From: Roseovarius faecimaris
Lineage (GTDB): Bacteria > Pseudomonadota > Alphaproteobacteria > Rhodobacterales > Rhodobacteraceae
Assembly: GCF_009762325.1 (NCBI RefSeq)
Contig: NZ_CP034348.1
Location: 1,680,501 to 1,744,500, forward strand
Direction of reading: 5' to 3'
Length of the DNA: 64,000 bases
Positions within the stretch are counted from its first letter, which is position 1, and each line of letters starts with the position of its first letter. A model generated the notes under the pieces. The model saw only the letters and a list, made by a program, of their open reading frames with translations, was not told the DNA's origin and made no database searches. This document shows positions 36,191 to 45,569 of the stretch, in pieces. Position numbers and translations under genes: made by a program.

Positions 36191-37126
36191 TCAAGCGATA
36201 AATTCGAGCGACGCGCCGGGGAAGGTTCTGACCGCCTCGGCGTGATGCGCACGGTCGAGCACGCAGAGCGCCGTGGACAGCCCGTCGGCAAGCGCGGCCT
36301 GGGGGGCGGAGACGCTGACCAGCGATGCACCTGAAGCCGTATCGCCTTGACGGGGGTGAAAGATATGCCCGGTCCGTCCATCGGTGCTGAGCAGGAACCC
36401 GGTCGGGTCTGAGGTGGCCATCGCCCGATCCGTGAGGCTGAGCCGCTTGACCAGCGCGCCATTCGCCCCACGTATCCCGGCCTTCCAGGGAAGGCCAGTT
36501 TCGGGGTTCATGCCCAGGGCCGAGATTTCGCCCATGTCGATCAGGACATTGCCAAGCCCGGCCCCGCGCAGAAGGGCGGCGATCCGGTCAGTTATATAGC
36601 CCTGCGCGATGCCGTTGAGGGTAAGCGCAGCGCCTGCGCGCTCAAGAATGATCTGGTCCTTGCCAAAGCGCACCGCCTCCCAGCCGACACGGGCATGGGC
36701 AGCGGCCAGATGGTCCGGATCCGGTGCTGTGTGGCGGCGCAGCGCCTCGGCATAGGCGACAAACAGCGGTTGCACGGAGGGATCGAACGCCCCCTGCGTG
36801 GCCCTATGGAGCGCGTCGCACAGGCCCAGCACTTCCAGCAGCTCCGGCGGGGGCGCATCAAGCCGCCCTGTGGCGTTGAGCCGCGACAGGGCAGAATCCG
36901 CGCGGTAGAGGCTGAAGATGCCTTCCAGCCGGGCCAGCTCTGCCTCGACGGCCGCAAAGACCGGAGCGGCCTCTTGCCCGGTCAGACCGGCAAGCCGCAG
37001 CGAAGCCGGAGCGCCCAGCGCCCGCCCGCGCCATGTGGACGTGGCGGCAGCCGTCGCGGTGCCGGTCAGAGCAGTACCGGCGGCAACGGCGGACATGGTG
37101 AGAAACCGGCGGCGGGTGAGGGTCAT
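36191..37126 (-). CDS. nosX: NosX, ApbE-type FAD:protein FMN transferase
   Basis: The 311-residue protein has a twin-arginine signal (RRRFLTMSAV) and ApbE features: GIFSLYRADSALSRLN, GIAQGYITDRIAALLRGAGLGNVLIDMGE and LPWKAGIR. NosX attaches FMN covalently to the periplasmic domain of NosR. It is the last gene of nosRZDFYLX and overlaps nosL by 4 bp (ATGA). Confidence 0.94.
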   Translation of the reverse strand: MTLTRRRFLTMSAVAAGTALTGTATAAATSTWRGRALGAPASLRLAGLTGQEAAPVFAAVEAELARLEGIFSLYRADSALSRLNATGRLDAPPPELLEVLGLCDALHRATQGAFDPSVQPLFVAYAEALRRHTAPDPDHLAAAHARVGWEAVRFGKDQIILERAGAALTLNGIAQGYITDRIAALLRGAGLGNVLIDMGEISALGMNPETGLPWKAGIRGANGALVKRLSLTDRAMATSDPTGFLLSTDGRTGHIFHPRQGDTASGASLVSVSAPQAALADGLSTALCVLDRAHHAEAVRTFPGASLEFIA

Positions 37127-37644
37127 GAGGCGGGCTCCTGCAAAGTCATATCGGGGTCGACGGGGCCGGTCACCTCGGTGTCGGGAATATCGGCAAGGCC
37201 GACCACGCGGCCCCCGAATTCGGACACAAAGGCCGCGGCATCGCCGGGTTCGGCGAAGGGCACCACCTCGGGCGCACCCATGCCGCCACGCACACCGGCT
37301 TCGATCACGAAATGCGCGGTGTCGGCGTCAATCCAGTTTGTCGTGCCGGGCAACAGCCAGCTTTCGGCGGCCCCCATATCGCTGACATAGGTGGCGAGCA
37401 CGCGATTATCGCGCTCGGGACTTTTGAGAAAGGCCACCGCATCACGGACCTGCCCGAAAAAGAGCGGGTCAGGCAGGCCATCAAGGTGGATCTGCGCCTT
37501 GGGCCCGCCATGCTCCATCACGTTCATCTGGCAGTAATGGCTGACGGCGTCTTCGGTCAGGGCGACGGGCAGGGGGCGAATGACCTCTTCCTCCTTGCAG
37601 GCGGCAAGGGCGAGAAGTGCGCAGGTGAGCAGCAGCACTCTCAT
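37123..37644 (-). CDS. nosL: NosL copper chaperone lipoprotein
   Basis: The 173-residue protein has a lipoprotein signal with lipobox LALAAC near residue 15. A candidate copper site lies in HYCQMNVMEHGGP. NosL is an outer-leaflet lipoprotein that delivers Cu(I) for the CuZ cluster of NosZ, with the NosDFY transporter. It overlaps nosY and nosX by 4 bp each. Confidence 0.93.
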   Translation of the reverse strand: MRVLLLTCALLALAACKEEEVIRPLPVALTEDAVSHYCQMNVMEHGGPKAQIHLDGLPDPLFFGQVRDAVAFLKSPERDNRVLATYVSDMGAAESWLLPGTTNWIDADTAHFVIEAGVRGGMGAPEVVPFAEPGDAAAFVSEFGGRVVGLADIPDTEVTGPVDPDMTLQEPAS

Positions 37645-38462
37645 GGCTCAAGCCTCCGGAACGCGAAGCGGGCGGCGAAAAAGCCGAACACCGGCCAGAA
37701 CAGAAGCGACGCAGGCGCGGCCCAGGCGGGCAGGCTGTCGGCCACGCCGGCCATGCCTGCCGCGATGGCCACCCCGTCGGACCCTGCGAAATTCCACAGC
37801 CGGAACGCGTCGGCGGGGTTGGCTGTCATCACCCAGGGAAAGATGTGGAGGGTGAACATGCCGTCGCCATCAAGGACAACGCCCGCAAGAAGGGCAAGGT
37901 CATAGAGCACCACGAAGAACAGCCAGAGGGCGGCGGCCATGCCCGCGGCGGCGGCGGAAGACCCCGCAAGGGCCGAGATGAGATAGCCCAGGGCAATGAA
38001 GACAGCGCCAAGGATCACGGAGGTCGCGAGCAGGCGGGCCAGGGCCATGACGCTTTCGGTGCTGACCCCGTCCAGAGCCGCGGCGAGCAGCCCGGACAGG
38101 CCGAACCCGGCCAGACAGGCCACCGTCAGCGCCATGAGATGTGCCAGAGCCTTGCCCAGCAGGATCTGCCCCCGACTGGCGGGGTAGGAGAGCAGGAGGC
38201 CCAGCGCGCCGCGATCCGCCTCGCCGGCAATGCTGTCAAAAGAGATAAGCAGCGCCAGAAGCGGGATCAGGTAGACCGCGAGCGTGGTCATGGAGGTGAT
38301 GGACACGGTCAACATATCCACACCAAGCGTGCCGGTGGGCGCACTGCCCGCAAAGGACAGCGCCAGCGAGAAGGCCACCATGATCAGGATGATCGTCAGC
38401 AGCCAGCGATTGCGGCGCAGCACCAGCGCTTCGGCGCGGGCAATGGCGAGGATGCGGGTCAT
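37641..38462 (-). CDS. nosY: NosY ABC transporter permease
   Basis: The 273-residue protein has about six membrane helices and the ABC-2 type permease pattern: ALLISFDSIAGEADRGALGLLLSYPASRGQILLGK. NosY is the membrane part of NosDFY, which supports assembly of the CuZ cluster. It overlaps nosF by 4 bp. Confidence 0.93.
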   Translation of the reverse strand: MTRILAIARAEALVLRRNRWLLTIILIMVAFSLALSFAGSAPTGTLGVDMLTVSITSMTTLAVYLIPLLALLISFDSIAGEADRGALGLLLSYPASRGQILLGKALAHLMALTVACLAGFGLSGLLAAALDGVSTESVMALARLLATSVILGAVFIALGYLISALAGSSAAAAGMAAALWLFFVVLYDLALLAGVVLDGDGMFTLHIFPWVMTANPADAFRLWNFAGSDGVAIAAGMAGVADSLPAWAAPASLLFWPVFGFFAARFAFRRLEP

Positions 38463-39355
38463 TGCGCCTCCTCCTTCGAATAATGCCGGTAAAGCTCTTC
38501 CAGCCCCGGCGGGGTGATGTCGATATCGGTTACATCTGCGCCGAAACCGGAGAGCTGGCGCAGGCGGTCCATCTTCTGATGCGGTGTGCAGACCAGCTCG
38601 ACCGAGCTGCCATTGATCCGCGCGCCGCCTGTCTGGGCGGCGATCTGGTCGGCCTCCTGTGTGCCCGAGGCGCGCACATGGATGGTCGAGCGCAGGCCCG
38701 CGGCGGCGGCGAGGTTGGCGAGCGTGTCATCGGCCACCAGTTGCCCCTTGCGCAGGATGGCGATCCGGTCGGTGCGGGCCTCCACCTCGGTCAGGGCATG
38801 GCTGGCGATCAGCACGGCGGTGCCGCGCGCGGCAAGCTCTCCGATGATGGCGTAAAGGTCATGACGCGACACCGGGTCGAGCCCGCTTGTGGGCTCGTCC
38901 AGCAGCGCCAGGCGGGGCTGACCGATCAGCACCTGCGCAAGGCCGAGGCGCTGGCGCATGCCCTTGGAATAGGTCTTGATCCGGCGGTCGGCGGCCTCGG
39001 TGAGGCCCACGCGGTCAAGCACGGCGCCGGTGTCGAACCCGCGTTCCCCGGCAAGATCCGCGAACATGCGCAGCACCTCACGACCGGTCAGGGCCGCCTG
39101 AAACGCCACCGCCTCGGGCAGATAGGCCACCGCCGCGCGGGCGGCATCCGAACCGGGGGCATGGCCGCAAATGTCGATGCGTCCGCCGCTCAGGCGTGTC
39201 AGGCCGAGGATGGACTTGATCAGCGTGGATTTGCCGGCGCCATTATGGCCCAGCAGGGCGATGCGCGCGCCTTCGGGCACGGTGATCGAGACATCGCTCA
39301 GAACAGGCGTCTTGCCCCTGAGTTTCGTCACGTTCTCGCAGCGGAGCACGGTCAT
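38459..39355 (-). CDS. nosF: NosF ABC transporter ATPase
   Basis: The 298-residue protein has Walker A (LLGHNGAGKST), the ABC signature region YSKGMRQRLGLAQVLIG and Walker B (LALLDEPTSGLDPVSRH). It energises the NosDFY complex. Overlaps of 4 bp with nosD and nosY mark it as part of the operon. Confidence 0.95.
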   Translation of the reverse strand: MTVLRCENVTKLRGKTPVLSDVSITVPEGARIALLGHNGAGKSTLIKSILGLTRLSGGRIDICGHAPGSDAARAAVAYLPEAVAFQAALTGREVLRMFADLAGERGFDTGAVLDRVGLTEAADRRIKTYSKGMRQRLGLAQVLIGQPRLALLDEPTSGLDPVSRHDLYAIIGELAARGTAVLIASHALTEVEARTDRIAILRKGQLVADDTLANLAAAAGLRSTIHVRASGTQEADQIAAQTGGARINGSSVELVCTPHQKMDRLRQLSGFGADVTDIDITPPGLEELYRHYSKEEAQ

Positions 39356-40611
39356 GAGCCTTCCTCCGTAAAGTCTTGCGGCGGGGTGATCTCAATAGGC
39401 CGCATCAGAGCGTGGCTGTCCACCACACCGCCGGGCAAAAGCGCCGGGAAGGCCGATTGCGACCAGCGCACAAGCTGCACAGCCGGTGAGCCGAGCAGGA
39501 GCTTGGCCGATGGCTGTGTCCAGAGCACATGATCCATCGCGTCATTGGGCCGGTAGGGCGTATCGGCCAGCCCGTCTCCATTCAGATCATAGGCCACGAA
39601 ATCCGACCAGTAATTGCCGCGCCCATCTTCGGACCATTCATCCCATTTGGTCGAGACATATTTGACCTGGGTCTGATTGCCGATGAAGGCATTGCCAACG
39701 ATGCGGTTGCGGTCCGATCCGGCGGTGAAGTGAATGCCGATCTCGCAGGCCTCAAAGCGGTTGTTTTCAAACCGGTTCTTGTGGCTGTTGTAGAGGAAGG
39801 CGCATTTTTCCGTGCCGCCGCCCCGCACAAGGTTGCCGGTGATCACGCTGTCATTGGTATAGTTCAACATCACGCCATGGTCGCGGTCATCCACCGACAG
39901 GTTGCCGGTGACGGTCACACGGGTGGAATACATCACCGCATAGCCAAGGTGATTACCGATCGAAATATTGTCGCTGACCTCGCTTTGGTTGGCATACATG
40001 TAATGCACCCCAAAGCGCAGATCGCGGAAGCGGTTGCGGGTGAAGCTGTTCTTCTTCGACGAATTGACGAAAATCCCGTCGCGGCCCCAGCGGATATCGT
40101 TGCCGGTGACCACCGCACCGGGCGCGTTCCAGACATAGACGCCATTGCCGCGCCGGTTCATCTTGTCGTGCTGCTGGCCTTCGATGATGTTGTTTTCGAC
40201 GGTGGAATTACGCGCGCCGTGAATATCGATGCCATAGAGATTGCCGCGCAGGATGTTGTCGCGCACCACGGCCCCATGGGCGGTCTTGGTCAGTTGCACA
40301 CCGCTGTCGATGGTTTCGTGGTCGTCACCCGAGCCGGTGATGGTCAGACCCTGCACGGTGACATCTTCCGCCGTGACGGTGATCACGGAGCCATTGCCGC
40401 CACCGTCGATATGAGCCGCCCCGCCGCCATCCAGCGTGAGGCTGCGGTCGAGCACGATGGGGCCGGCATAGGCGCCCGGCTCCAGCCGCAGCACATCGCC
40501 GTCCTGAGCCTCCGCCAGAGCGGCGGTCAGCCCACCGGGCGCGACCGTAATCTCCCCCGCCCAGAGGGGCAGGGGAGCAAGGGCCAAGGATATGACCAGA
40601 GCCAGCCGCAT
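39352..40611 (-). CDS. nosD: NosD periplasmic carbohydrate-binding-like repeat protein
   Basis: The 419-residue protein has a signal peptide ([19 protein letters not shown]) and a right-handed beta-helix: repeated N-rich rungs such as GNLYGIDIHGARNSTVENNIIEG and NSHKNRFENNRFEACEIGIHF. NosD is the periplasmic part of NosDFY and acts with NosL in copper delivery. The ATG at 40611 overlaps the nosZ TGA as TGATG; an upstream in-frame extension into nosZ is not supported. Confidence 0.94.
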   Translation of the reverse strand: MRLALVISLALAPLPLWAGEITVAPGGLTAALAEAQDGDVLRLEPGAYAGPIVLDRSLTLDGGGAAHIDGGGNGSVITVTAEDVTVQGLTITGSGDDHETIDSGVQLTKTAHGAVVRDNILRGNLYGIDIHGARNSTVENNIIEGQQHDKMNRRGNGVYVWNAPGAVVTGNDIRWGRDGIFVNSSKKNSFTRNRFRDLRFGVHYMYANQSEVSDNISIGNHLGYAVMYSTRVTVTGNLSVDDRDHGVMLNYTNDSVITGNLVRGGGTEKCAFLYNSHKNRFENNRFEACEIGIHFTAGSDRNRIVGNAFIGNQTQVKYVSTKWDEWSEDGRGNYWSDFVAYDLNGDGLADTPYRPNDAMDHVLWTQPSAKLLLGSPAVQLVRWSQSAFPALLPGGVVDSHALMRPIEITPPQDFTEEGS

Positions 40612-42503
40612 CAGGTGGCACGCGGCTCCACGAACATCCGGCCGCGCATTTCCATGTGCAGCGCGTGGCAGAACCACTGGCAATAGAACCAGTGCACGCC
40701 CGGACGCTCAGCCGTGAAGGTCACCGACGCGGTGGCCTGCGGCCCGATCTCCATCGCGATGCCATAATTCGCCAGGCAGAAGCCGTGGGTCACATCGTCG
40801 ATGTCGTCCATGTTGGTGACATAGATCGTGACCTCATCGCCTTGCTTGACGGTAAACTTCTCCAGCGAGAAGTTTGGCGCGATCGAGTGCATGTAGACCC
40901 GCACCTTATTGCCGTCCCGGATGGGCTCATCCGCGCCCCAGTCGAGATCGACGCCATCGGCCTCGGCCTGTTTGCGGGCGTCTTCCCACATCGGGTCATC
41001 CCGCGTCCAGGTGGTGGCGGGGTTCACGATGTCGCGGCGCACGATGATGCTGTCATGCGGCTCGGCAAAGGTCGGGCCGTCATGGACCACTTCCATGCCG
41101 CCATCCTCGATGGCGATAAGCTGCTCGTTCTCCGCCTTCAGCGGTCCGGTGTTGAGGAACCGGTCCTTGGAGAATTTGTTCATCGAAATGAGCCACTTGC
41201 CATCGGCTTCCTTGGTTTCGCCCATCGAGGTGGAGTTGTGGCCCGGCTGATAGGCGACATCAACCTTCTCGATGATCGGGTCTTCGCCCGCCAGCGCCTT
41301 GTCGATGTTCCACTTCACGACCTGGCTGTCGAGGAAGAGCGTGGTAAAGCAGTTGCCCTTGCCGTCGAACGCGGTGTGAAGCGGCCCGAGACCCAGTTCC
41401 GGCTCGGCCACGATGCACTCGCGCGGCTCGATCGCGTCGGCAAAGACATCATCAAGCTTGGTCACGTCCATCACCGACACGGTCGGCGACAGCTTGCCGT
41501 TGATCATCACATGCTTGCCATCGGGGGCGGTGTTGATGCCATGCGGGCTGTTGGGGATCGGGATGTAGCGGGTGTAGTTCTTGTTCGAGCCTTTGCGGCC
41601 ATCAAGAACCTTGACGCCGTTCAGCTCCTGATAATCGCCAGCGGCCACGCCAGCCTCGATTTCCTTGAGGTTGAAGACCACGACGTGATCAAGCTCGTTC
41701 TCGGTCATCTCGGCGAGGTTCATACCCATTTCCGAGTTGTACGAGGTCGAGAAGGCGTATTTGCCCTGATAGTCGCAATCGGTGTTGTCAAGGTTGCCCG
41801 AGACCATCACCTGCCAGGCGATCTCCATCGTGTCGCCGTCGATGGCGGTGTAGATGTTCACATATTGCGACGGATCGTCGAGGATCTGCCCGTCATTGAC
41901 CAGCGGCGCCTCATGTTCGCCATTGGCAAAGACATAGCCGGTGCGCGGGTATTTCTGCGGGCGCAGACCGTGGATGTCATGCGCGTTGGGGATTTCGATG
42001 ATCTTGTCGCATTTCATCACGTCGCAGCGCACACGGGCCACGCGGGTGTTGGCCTTGTCGTTCATGAACAGATAGCGGCCGTCATAGGTGCCATCGGTGA
42101 AGGACATATGCGGGTGGTGCAGGTCGCCATTGTCATAGGTGACCTTGCCTTGTGTGGCGAGGTAGCGCTTGGTCTCTTCGGTCAGGCCCTCGGTAAGAAT
42201 TTTGAGGCTTTCGTTGGTCTGGCCCCAGCCGGTGGCCGAGCAGCGGTTGAAAACCGGCACGCGCATGATCTCGCGCATCGACGGCACGCCGAGAATACGC
42301 ATCTCGCCGGTCTGGCCCGAGGACCAGAAACCGTAATATTCATCCAGCTCACCGGGTGCCAGATGGGCGCCGGTGGCCGCGCGGGCCGCGGTGCCGGACA
42401 TCATGCCGGTGCCGAAGCCGGTGGCGGCGACCACTGCGCCGGTGGCGGTCGCGCCGAGCAGGCCGCGCCGCGAAACTTTCATTTTTCCAGTATCTTCAGA
42501 CAT
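40611..42503 (-). CDS. nosZ: nitrous oxide reductase (clade I, TAT-exported)
   Basis: The 630-residue periplasmic enzyme reduces N2O to N2. It has a twin-arginine signal ([15 protein letters not shown]). Candidate CuZ histidines lie in [37 protein letters not shown] and PGHNSTS. The C-terminal cupredoxin has the CuA site His604, Cys608, Cys612, His616 and Met619. TAT export and the accompanying nosR and nosX mark it as clade I. GGAGAG before the ATG is a strong ribosome site. It lies 30 bp after nosR. Confidence 0.97.
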   Translation of the reverse strand: MSEDTGKMKVSRRGLLGATATGAVVAATGFGTGMMSGTAARAATGAHLAPGELDEYYGFWSSGQTGEMRILGVPSMREIMRVPVFNRCSATGWGQTNESLKILTEGLTEETKRYLATQGKVTYDNGDLHHPHMSFTDGTYDGRYLFMNDKANTRVARVRCDVMKCDKIIEIPNAHDIHGLRPQKYPRTGYVFANGEHEAPLVNDGQILDDPSQYVNIYTAIDGDTMEIAWQVMVSGNLDNTDCDYQGKYAFSTSYNSEMGMNLAEMTENELDHVVVFNLKEIEAGVAAGDYQELNGVKVLDGRKGSNKNYTRYIPIPNSPHGINTAPDGKHVMINGKLSPTVSVMDVTKLDDVFADAIEPRECIVAEPELGLGPLHTAFDGKGNCFTTLFLDSQVVKWNIDKALAGEDPIIEKVDVAYQPGHNSTSMGETKEADGKWLISMNKFSKDRFLNTGPLKAENEQLIAIEDGGMEVVHDGPTFAEPHDSIIVRRDIVNPATTWTRDDPMWEDARKQAEADGVDLDWGADEPIRDGNKVRVYMHSIAPNFSLEKFTVKQGDEVTIYVTNMDDIDDVTHGFCLANYGIAMEIGPQATASVTFTAERPGVHWFYCQWFCHALHMEMRGRMFVEPRAT

Positions 42504-42533
42504 GTTTTCTCTCCTTCTCCGTAGGTTGGGCCG

Positions 42534-44678
42534 TCAGCTTTCAGCGGCTTCCTTCTTGGCGAACTGGGGTGGTACGGAGCCCACGGCAGCCCGGCGTTTC
42601 AGTGTCTTCATCACTTGCGGACACTTGGACTTGGATTGGTAAAGCACCTGGCAATGCAGGCAGTTGACACACTCATTGGGATTGATCTCACCGGTGGGGT
42701 GAATGGCATCGACAGGGCACTCATTGGCGCAGGTCTGGCAGGGCGAGCCGCACATCTGATAGCGCTTGAGCCAGTCGAACATGCGCATCCGTGCCGGGAT
42801 CGCGAGCGCGGCCCCCAGCGGGCACAGATAGCGGCAGTAAAACCGTTCGATGAAGAGCCCGGCGACGATCAGGGCGACGGCAAAGACCACGAAGGGCCAG
42901 TCGCGCACAAATTTGAGGATGATCGCGGTCTTGAACGGCTCCACCTCAGCCAGTTGCTCAGCAAACTGAATGGAGGCCAGCGACACGCCGAAAAGCCCGA
43001 GGAAGATCATGTATTTCAGCGCCCAGAGCCGCTCATGCAGGCCCCAGGGCAGCTCGATCTGGGGCACTTTCAGCCAACGGGCAAGCTTGTTGGTCAGCTC
43101 CTGCAGCGCGCCGAACGGGCAGAGCCAGCCGCAATAGGCCCCACGCCCCCAGAACAGCAGCGCAGCGGCCACGGCGAACCATTGGATAAAGACCAGCGGG
43201 TCCAGAAGGAACGCATCCCAGGTGAAGCCCGAGCGCAGGGACCCTGCGAGCGCCATCAGATTCACGACGCTGAGTTGGGCGTTCATCATCCAGCCCAGCC
43301 AGACCAGTGTGAAGCTCAGGAAGCCGATGCGGAACCAGTAATAGGCCCGTTCGTGCCTGGTCACCTGCATCTGAAAGAAGAAGACGACCGTGAGAATGGC
43401 GAGCATCACCCCCAGCACGCCGATCTCAAACGTCTTGTCGCGCCAGATCCGTTGCCAGAGGGCGGCTTTGGCTTCGGCCTCGCTGGGCTCGTCGCTATGC
43501 ACCACTTCCGGCACTTCGGCGGGCAGAAGGTATTTCTCGGGCAGCGCGTAGCCCAGATCGAAGGTGAGGAAGGTCTTGTCGATTGCGCCCACTGCCCGCT
43601 GCGCCAGAAGCTGGATGCGGAAGGGCTGGGCCGGGTCAAAGCCCAGATCGGCGGGGATCTTGAACAGATCCAACTCTCTGAAGCTGGGCGCATCAGGGGT
43701 GCCTAGGTCAAGCACCCGTCGGTTTTGCTTGTCGAAGAACCGGGCCGAGACATCGCCCTGGATCAACTGGAACCGGTCGAAGATCCCGCCCCGGACATAG
43801 CCCGATCCCTTGAAGCTATAGGTGCCACGCCCCAGCAGCAGGATGGCGTGTTCGCCGGGGGCAAGCCATTTGGTGAGGTTGGCATATTCTCGCTCGCCCA
43901 GCAGGCTGAGGCCGATCGACGGCACACTGACAAGGGCGGCATGCATGTCAATGTAAGTGTCATCCGGTTCGCCCTTTTCGGGCCGGGCAATGGCGCGTTC
44001 GTCGCCGGTATCGGCAAAGGCGGCGTTGATCTGGCCAACGTCGAGCGTGAGGCGGCGGATGGAACCATCGCCGGAAAGCTCCGACCAGCTCCGGGTTGCC
44101 ATCTGGTCCATGTCGATCTCGCGCGGGGGGCCATCGGGGGTTGTGGGGGCAAGCCCGCCCAGGCCAAGCGCCCGCGCCACTTTGAGGCCGGCACGCACGA
44201 TGGAATCGTCGATGACCATCACCGTAACGGTGGCGCCCGAGATGATATCCAGATCATGCGCCGAGCCTCCGGCGGCGGCTTCGGCTTTCAGGTCCAGCCC
44301 GGCATAGCTTTCCGTGAGGGCGATCATCTTGGCGTCGGGGATACCGATAAGCACGATCGGCTCGGAATGCTGCACCAGCTTGGCGCCCATAAGCACCGCG
44401 TCGGGTGAAATCGCCGCCACCACATGAATAGGTTTGCCGGAATAACCTGTAGTGCCCACAAAATCCGAAGTCAGGAAGGCCCAGCCGATCGTCTCGCCAT
44501 CCCGCAGCAGAGGGGCTGTCGGTGTGCTCTCTCCGATCGGGCCAAAGCCGGTGGCCCCGTCAACGAGCTCAGCCGGATCAAGAGAGCTGAGGAAGCGAGA
44601 AAGATCGTCGGCGCGCGATGCACCCCCCGAGATCAGCAGCACCAGAATGCTGCACAAAATGCAAATCAACTTGGCCAT
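42534..44678 (-). CDS. nosR: NosR, polytopic iron-sulfur flavoprotein for N2O reduction
   Basis: The 714-residue protein has a signal peptide (LICILCSILVLLISGGASRAD) and a periplasmic FMN-binding domain with the flavin-attachment motif DIISGATVTV. About six membrane helices follow, with the CxxxCP motifs YCGWLCPFG and YCRYLCPLG, and a C-terminal ferredoxin domain (CGSPCQTCANECP, NECVNCLHCQVLYQSKSKCP). NosR supplies electrons to and regulates NosZ. The ATG at 44678 has no ribosome site and coincides with the predicted start of transcription. Confidence 0.94.
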   Translation of the reverse strand: MAKLICILCSILVLLISGGASRADDLSRFLSSLDPAELVDGATGFGPIGESTPTAPLLRDGETIGWAFLTSDFVGTTGYSGKPIHVVAAISPDAVLMGAKLVQHSEPIVLIGIPDAKMIALTESYAGLDLKAEAAAGGSAHDLDIISGATVTVMVIDDSIVRAGLKVARALGLGGLAPTTPDGPPREIDMDQMATRSWSELSGDGSIRRLTLDVGQINAAFADTGDERAIARPEKGEPDDTYIDMHAALVSVPSIGLSLLGEREYANLTKWLAPGEHAILLLGRGTYSFKGSGYVRGGIFDRFQLIQGDVSARFFDKQNRRVLDLGTPDAPSFRELDLFKIPADLGFDPAQPFRIQLLAQRAVGAIDKTFLTFDLGYALPEKYLLPAEVPEVVHSDEPSEAEAKAALWQRIWRDKTFEIGVLGVMLAILTVVFFFQMQVTRHERAYYWFRIGFLSFTLVWLGWMMNAQLSVVNLMALAGSLRSGFTWDAFLLDPLVFIQWFAVAAALLFWGRGAYCGWLCPFGALQELTNKLARWLKVPQIELPWGLHERLWALKYMIFLGLFGVSLASIQFAEQLAEVEPFKTAIILKFVRDWPFVVFAVALIVAGLFIERFYCRYLCPLGAALAIPARMRMFDWLKRYQMCGSPCQTCANECPVDAIHPTGEINPNECVNCLHCQVLYQSKSKCPQVMKTLKRRAAVGSVPPQFAKKEAAES

Positions 44679-44712
44679 GTGCGGCAGAGTATCGTCTGGG
44701 GCAGGGGCGTCC

Positions 44713-44726
44713 TTAACCATAGTCAA
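44713..44726 (-). promoter_or_regulatory. Nnr/Dnr-type box of the nosR promoter
   Basis: On the minus strand the site reads TTGACTATGGTTAA. Its centre (44719.5) is 41.5 bp from the A of the nosR ATG (44678), and TACTCT lies at -13 to -8 relative to that A. This is the class II activator geometry with transcription starting at the initiation codon. Confidence 0.78.
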
Positions 44727-44776
44727 GTCAGCTCTCAGAAACCCGTGACAGATTGCGCGCGACACATCGGGCCTGT

Positions 44777-44790
44777 TTGTGCTAGATCAA
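44777..44790 (+). promoter_or_regulatory. FNR-like box of the second Crp/Fnr gene
   Basis: TTGTGCTAGATCAA has the ATCAA half-site of FNR-class regulators, unlike the GTCAA half-sites elsewhere in the window. A centre at -41.5 predicts a start at about 44825, and TATAGG sits exactly at -12 to -7 (44813-44818). The leader would be 51 nt. Confidence 0.65.
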
Positions 44791-44875
44791 TGAAAGAGCA
44801 GGGCCGTAACAGTATAGGAGGCGCGCGCAGGTGTCGTGGCCCGTCCTCACGAGCGGCAATAAAGGAAGACTTCTG

Positions 44876-45556
44876 ATGTTATCCCCCTCTCATCTGGACT
44901 GTATGAAGCAGACGACATTCTTTGGCATGCTTCCGTCCGATGTTCTGGACAAAATTCTTCCCAATGCGCAGGTGAGCAGCTTTCAACAGGGCGAGGCGGT
45001 GTATCGGCAGGGGGATACCTCAAGGTCCGTCTATTGCGTTGCCAAGGGGGCGATTAAGCTGACCGTTGCACGGCAAAACGGGACAGAGGTGGTTGTCGAT
45101 ATCTTCCATCCGGGAACAAGTTTTGCCGAGGCATTGCTGTTTCGCGACGATACCTATCCGGTTTCGGCTGTCGCCCTCGCCGATAGCGAGGTGATTTCGG
45201 TGCCGAAATCGCTGCTGGAAAAGCAGCTGCGGGAAAAGCCCGATACGCTGCCGTCGCTTCTGACTGCAACCTATATGCATCTGCACCGCCTGGTGCGGCA
45301 GATCGAGAACCTCAAGGCCGCATCGGGACATCAGCGCGTTGCCGATTTTCTGCTGGCACTGGCCGATCACAATCAGAACGCGTCAACATTCCAAATTCCT
45401 TATGAAAAGCAAACGCTTGCCTCCATGCTGGGCATTCAGCCCGAGACCCTTTCGCGTGCCTTCAAGCGCCTGTCTATGCATGGGGTGGAGGTGCACGGGC
45501 CCGAAGTCACCCTGACCGATCGCGCCGCGCTCGAGGCTTTCGTCAACGAGGATTGA
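44876..45556 (+). CDS. Crp/Fnr-family regulator, Dnr/Nnr type (second copy)
   Basis: The 226-residue protein has a cNMP-type sensory domain (FQQGEAVYRQGDTSRSVYCVAKGAIKL, PGTSFAEALLFRDDTYP) and a C-terminal winged helix with GHQRVADFLLAL and LASMLGIQPETLSRAFKRLS. It has no FNR-type cysteine cluster, so an NO-responsive Dnr role is likely. The recognition helix E-T-L-S-R matches regulators of TTGAC-type boxes. The ATG at 44876 follows AAGGAAGACTTCTG. It is divergent from nosR and convergent with nnrS. Confidence 0.87.
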   Translation: MLSPSHLDCMKQTTFFGMLPSDVLDKILPNAQVSSFQQGEAVYRQGDTSRSVYCVAKGAIKLTVARQNGTEVVVDIFHPGTSFAEALLFRDDTYPVSAVALADSEVISVPKSLLEKQLREKPDTLPSLLTATYMHLHRLVRQIENLKAASGHQRVADFLLALADHNQNASTFQIPYEKQTLASMLGIQPETLSRAFKRLSMHGVEVHGPEVTLTDRAALEAFVNED

Positions 45557-45569
45557 GACCCCAAGTGCT

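Noticed and set aside
40656..42524. A 622-codon plus-strand open frame opposite nosZ
   Set aside because: nosZ is certain on the other strand, with TAT signal and CuA ligands.
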